From Aelia acuminata (lineage: Eukaryota; Arthropoda; Insecta; Hemiptera; Pentatomidae): a stretch of DNA of 64,000 bases. Numbering within the stretch: the first letter of the stretch is position 1; the number at the start of each line of letters is the position of its first letter. The notes under the pieces were generated by a model. That model saw nothing but the letters and a program-made list of their open reading frames with translations. It did not search any database and was not told where the DNA came from. The translations under genes were made by a program, and so were the position numbers. This document shows, in pieces, positions 61,065 through 64,000 of this stretch. The stretch covers positions 58,259,614-58,323,613 of the forward strand of contig OU426982.1 in the NCBI GenBank assembly GCA_911387785.2, given 5' to 3'.

Positions 61065-62213
61065 CTGTAACAGAATTGAAATAAGAGCATTATAAAAAAT
61101 AGTATGAATCACATTAACAGAAATAGAAAAAAAAAAGTTTCTAAAAAATGGTCATCAAGAAAAAGAGAGAGTAATTAACATTTCTTATTTTTCCAATGTA
61201 ATTAATCGAAAAATATGGATAAAAATAGGAGGTGAAAATTCAGATCAGAATAACCAAAGAAAGCATAAGTGGAGAAATGAAAAGAAATAGTTTAATATTC
61301 CATCAAACCATACTAGAAGAATTACAAAAATGTTTGATGCAGCTATCCAAGAAATTTTAATATGATTGCAAGTATTATATTCAAGAAACGTGATTAAGCT
61401 AGATTTATAACTTTAAGCTGTGTTGGTTAATTAATTTATAATTGATTCAGCATATTTGACGAGAACTTACTTGTAAGTCCCATATGACTAGCTGGCCATC
61501 GACACCTGATGTCGAGAGCTTCCCTACAGACCCGCTACTACCTTCATAACACCTGAAACAAAAATAATAGTAACACATATTAGGAAAGGCTTTACAGATT
61601 TGTCTACCTAGTTTTTGAGAAATGAATCAAAACAAAAAGGCATTATTTTAAGATTATGAAATTACATGTTTAAAACATTTTTTTGTTCCTGCCGTAAACC
61701 AGCCATAAGGAATCCTTTTCTGCTAGTAAAAGGAATTCCATCTTGGCCTACATTACATTTCCCAGTCTAAAAATTAAATTCTAACTTGATTTTAAAGAAC
61801 ACAAATATCTAAGAGACAAAGTTAAGATTTTATCAGGCCTTTCATTTTAAATATTAATAAAATTTAAGCTTATTAATAATAACAACATTTATACATACCT
61901 GAGGCATGTAATGGTATTTTGATGAATTGTTTCAAGTTCTGTATCAGAAATTTCAAGCCTTGCTTGACGATCTAAACTCTGAAACTTCCTCATTGCACTG
62001 TAATAAAACATAAAGGAACTAACTTATCAGTATTCATTACAAATAACATAATGATTATGTTATTAATGTGATTAATTAACTAATATTTGAAAATCAAGCT
62101 ATGATTTACCTTAAACCTCCAGCCTCTTTCTTTTGAGAAATGTCTAGCTTAAAAGCGAACTGTAACTGACCACTACCATCAACTGTGTACAGCATAGGGC
62201 AGCAATCATGACC
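61029..62213 (-). CDS. ARPC1: ARPC1, Arp2/3 complex 40-kDa WD-repeat subunit, last four coding exons
   Basis: ARPC1 is the WD40 beta-propeller subunit of the Arp2/3 complex, which nucleates branched actin filaments in the cytoplasm. Coding exons on the minus strand are 62,213-62,110, 61,997-61,899, 61,552-61,471 and 61,064-61,029, together about 106 residues, the last quarter or so of a protein of roughly 370. Diagnostic stretches are GHDCCPMLY, FKLDISQKKEAGG with SAMRKFQ, LETIHQNTITC, KLSTSGVDGQLVIWDLQ and the C-terminus LEKSIKGLRI. They cover the late propeller blades and the helical insert that contacts the complex. All introns have GT-AG borders, and phases agree across every junction. 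Introns are 112, 346 and 406 bp. The upstream intron runs past the right edge of the window. No inactivating change was seen, so the gene looks functional. Confidence 0.96.
61471..61552 (-). CDS. ARPC1: ARPC1 exon with final WD blade
   Basis: The acceptor TTTCAG is followed by G completing an Arg codon, then CYEGSSGSVGKLSTSGVDGQ and LVIWDLQ. It ends at a strong donor (CAA then GTAAGT), phase 0. Reading through the donor would add VSSRQIC and a stop, which does not match the family. Confidence 0.95.
61899..61997 (-). CDS. ARPC1: ARPC1 exon after the helical insert
   Basis: Encodes AMRKFQSLDRQARLEI and LETIHQNTITCL. The acceptor ATTACAG and donor CAG-GTATG both match consensus. The exon joins its neighbours through split Ser (AG/T) and Arg (AG/G) codons. 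Confidence 0.95.
62110..62213 (-). CDS. ARPC1: ARPC1 exon with the GHDCCPM motif
   Basis: Starts after the acceptor CTCTAG at a codon boundary. It encodes GHDCCPMLYTVDGSGQLQF, then AFKLDISQKKEAGGL, ending at the donor AAG-GTAAAT. GHDCxPxL is a hallmark of ARPC1. The preceding exon, which should end with Ala-Ala, was not found up to 64,000. Confidence 0.95.
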
Positions 62214-62384
62214 CTAGAGTAAAAATAAAACAGCTGATTAGAAAGATATTAGAAATAATTAAAACCAAAACCTTTCTTGTGCTGTCTGGTGCTTGGTAGT
62301 TTGTTGTTACTTCTGTGTACCGAAATATTTTTGTGAGTTCAAATTGCCCTAAAATCTCGCTTAGCAAGGCAAAGAAAAGGTAAA

Positions 62385-62620
62385 GTTAATTGTTTCCAAA
62401 GAGGAGGTAGGAGTCTGCACCCAAGTCTGGGAGGAGTGAGAGGCGAACGAGAGAGAGCGGTGAACAGCCCAAAGGCTGCTGGAAGAATACTCTGCTGGAG
62501 ACGGCAGGACACCCACGCCTCCCCACTTCGTCAGATGGAGGGCATGGCGCCTTCGTCGCCCATAGCTCGTAATCAACTCTAGGGGCTCTGCTGCTACATC
62601 TTGCACTTTTTGGACAACTC
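62385..62620 (-). other. GC-rich segment inside the ARPC1 upstream intron
   Basis: Two overlapping minus frames (62,361-62,606 and 62,386-62,622) run through it, without recognised homology. The segment is not an ARPC1 exon: neither frame matches the family and no donor ends in Ala-Ala. It is probably a GC-rich mobile element fragment. Confidence 0.35.
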
Positions 62621-62968
62621 AATTATATATACTTTGTTATAACAATGAAGCCAGATTTACATTTCATCCATGAATTATGGGGACTATAAAACCAAATCCT
62701 AGATCTGGGTATACAAATTTTTGAAGTGGGGGAAGGCTTAAAGCTTCACTGGTGTAATTAGCTGGATTTATGGCGGGACAAAAAAAAAACCAACAATGTT
62801 GGATAATTGGGACAATTAGATAGTGCAGGGTCTGGAAATAGAAGGAGTAAAAATGGAGGTGAATCATTTATGTGATTCATCATTATCAGTTATGTAGCTT
62901 CAATGCATTCTTGTTATACTTCCAGCTTTGCGCAAAGATTCCCAAAGTTTATTATATCTTTATAAGGT

Positions 62969-64000
62969 TTAACCCTTTGCACTCGGCACCGTTTCTGACG
63001 TTACCTACCGGCAACTCGACACAACTTATCTGCGAAAACGTAAAACGGTACAATTTTAGAACCAAGTAAGGAATCGCAATGAAATTTGGGTTATATGTAT
63101 TTGTAAACCTTCAAGAACAGTTACAAAAAAAAAAAATTATTTGTTTTAATTTTATATTTTTTTTTATAATTTTACAGTAACTCTTTAACCGCTAAGCACT
63201 CTGAGAGATGCACCGAGACGCTGAGCGGGTCTGCAGGCATTTCACTCCCCACGCTAAGGCCTGCAAGCCACATTCCGCCGCTGACTGCTTTAACTTCTTC
63301 AACTCCTCATAACCTTCACTGACTATTTATTAATGTTTTATTTATTTTTTATGATTCTATAATACCTTTATCATGATTTCAATAAATTAAAATGCTAGAT
63401 TACTGATTGCAATAAGAGATTACGTGATATGATATAAAAGGTAATAATGAACAATAATATAATAATGTTAATACTTTATAAACATTTTTTTTAATTTAAT
63501 TAATTTTTAATAAGAAATATTTTTTTTAATTAATAAATAATAGCGAATTAAAACAGTGAATACCACCAAAAAAACACAGAGGACTATCGCTCTTGGCGTC
63601 TAGAACTGGAATGAATAATGGCAAAATATGTCCTTCAGACCCTTGACGGTAGCCGAGGGAGAGAAAAAAAAATTAGCAGATAAAAAAGGGTGAGCCGGGC
63701 TTCCCCGAACGGCCGACCCAGATGACAGGCAGCTACAATATTTTTGCCGATACAAATATTTCAACAATAGAGATACCACTGCAGCCCCTAGATCTATTTA
63801 TTAAGTCTCCGTGGATCCGCTAGGATGTGCCTCAGTCATGACAACTCATCTCTTGTGAAGCTGAGGACGGTAAATAAGTGAAAAACCAATAGCGAGATAT
63901 CTCGTCATTAGCGTGTGGGGAACGGCAGCCTTTGACGAGTTATCTCGTCATTAGCATGTGGGGACCGACTTTGTTTCGCGAGATATCTTGACTGGAGCCA
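62969..64000. repeat. Repeat-rich end of window, possible TTAA-type element remnants
   Basis: TTAACCCTTTGCACTCGG at 62,969 and TTAACCGCTAAGCACTCTG at 63,185 are similar and in the same orientation, a style met in piggyBac-like ends. At 63,888-63,985 the word GAG(A/T)TATCTCGTCATTAGC plus GTGTGGGGA occurs twice, 51 bp apart. A third GCGAGATATCT follows at the very edge. No complete element can be delimited, and its right end may lie outside. Confidence 0.4.

Noticed and set aside
62361..62622. Two overlapping minus frames as the next upstream ARPC1 exon
   Set aside because: Neither matches ARPC1 sequence, and no donor follows an Ala-Ala codon pair as required before GHDCCPM.

Overview
This is a strongly AT-rich stretch of an animal nuclear genome, almost certainly an arthropod and probably an insect. 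The reasons are spliced coding exons with consensus GT-AG borders, an ARPC1 (Arp2/3 complex) gene, an exon of the nose-resistant-to-fluoxetine (NRF) acyltransferase family, Jockey/RTE-like LINE relics, several tRNA-derived SINE families and many hAT-, piggyBac- and Tc1/pogo-like miniature elements. There are no bacterial operons, rRNA genes or CRISPR arrays. Most of the sequence is intergenic or intronic and holds no gene I can support.

Real coding sequence is sparse. On the minus strand at 61.0-62.2 kb are the last four coding exons of ARPC1, with splice phases that agree and a recognisable C-terminus; its earlier exons lie beyond the right edge. On the minus strand at 11.17-11.37 kb is one exon encoding a signal peptide and the start of an NRF domain; no further exon of that gene could be found. 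A GC-rich block at 45.5-45.85 kb may be a non-coding first exon. A coding-like relic at 36.9-37.15 kb is unidentified.

Region by region: 0-8 kb has SINE copies and a diverged direct repeat in AT-rich DNA. The NRF-like exon lies at 11.2 kb, followed by local duplications to 12.1 kb. A 1.39-kb element with about 485-bp inverted arms sits at 15.4-16.8 kb. SINEs of two families lie at 17.1 and 18.8 kb, a LINE 3' end at 23 kb, small inverted-repeat elements at 25.1 and 26.3 kb, a hAT MITE at 28.9 kb, and a SINE with a perfect 12-bp target duplication at 31.7 kb. LINE relics occur at 35.1 and 37.4 kb.

The most striking object is a 4,110-bp element at 38,369-42,478. It has hAT-style termini and an 8-bp target duplication (GTATAAAG). 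Its whole interior is made of the short palindrome AACATCGATGTT and variants, about sixty exact cores in both orientations. A Tc1/pogo-like element with perfect 25-bp terminal repeats is at 46.9 kb. A cluster of four hairpin elements lies at 51.6-53.2 kb, and three hAT MITEs with 8-bp target duplications at 54.7-58.5 kb. The right edge carries ARPC1 and further short repeats.
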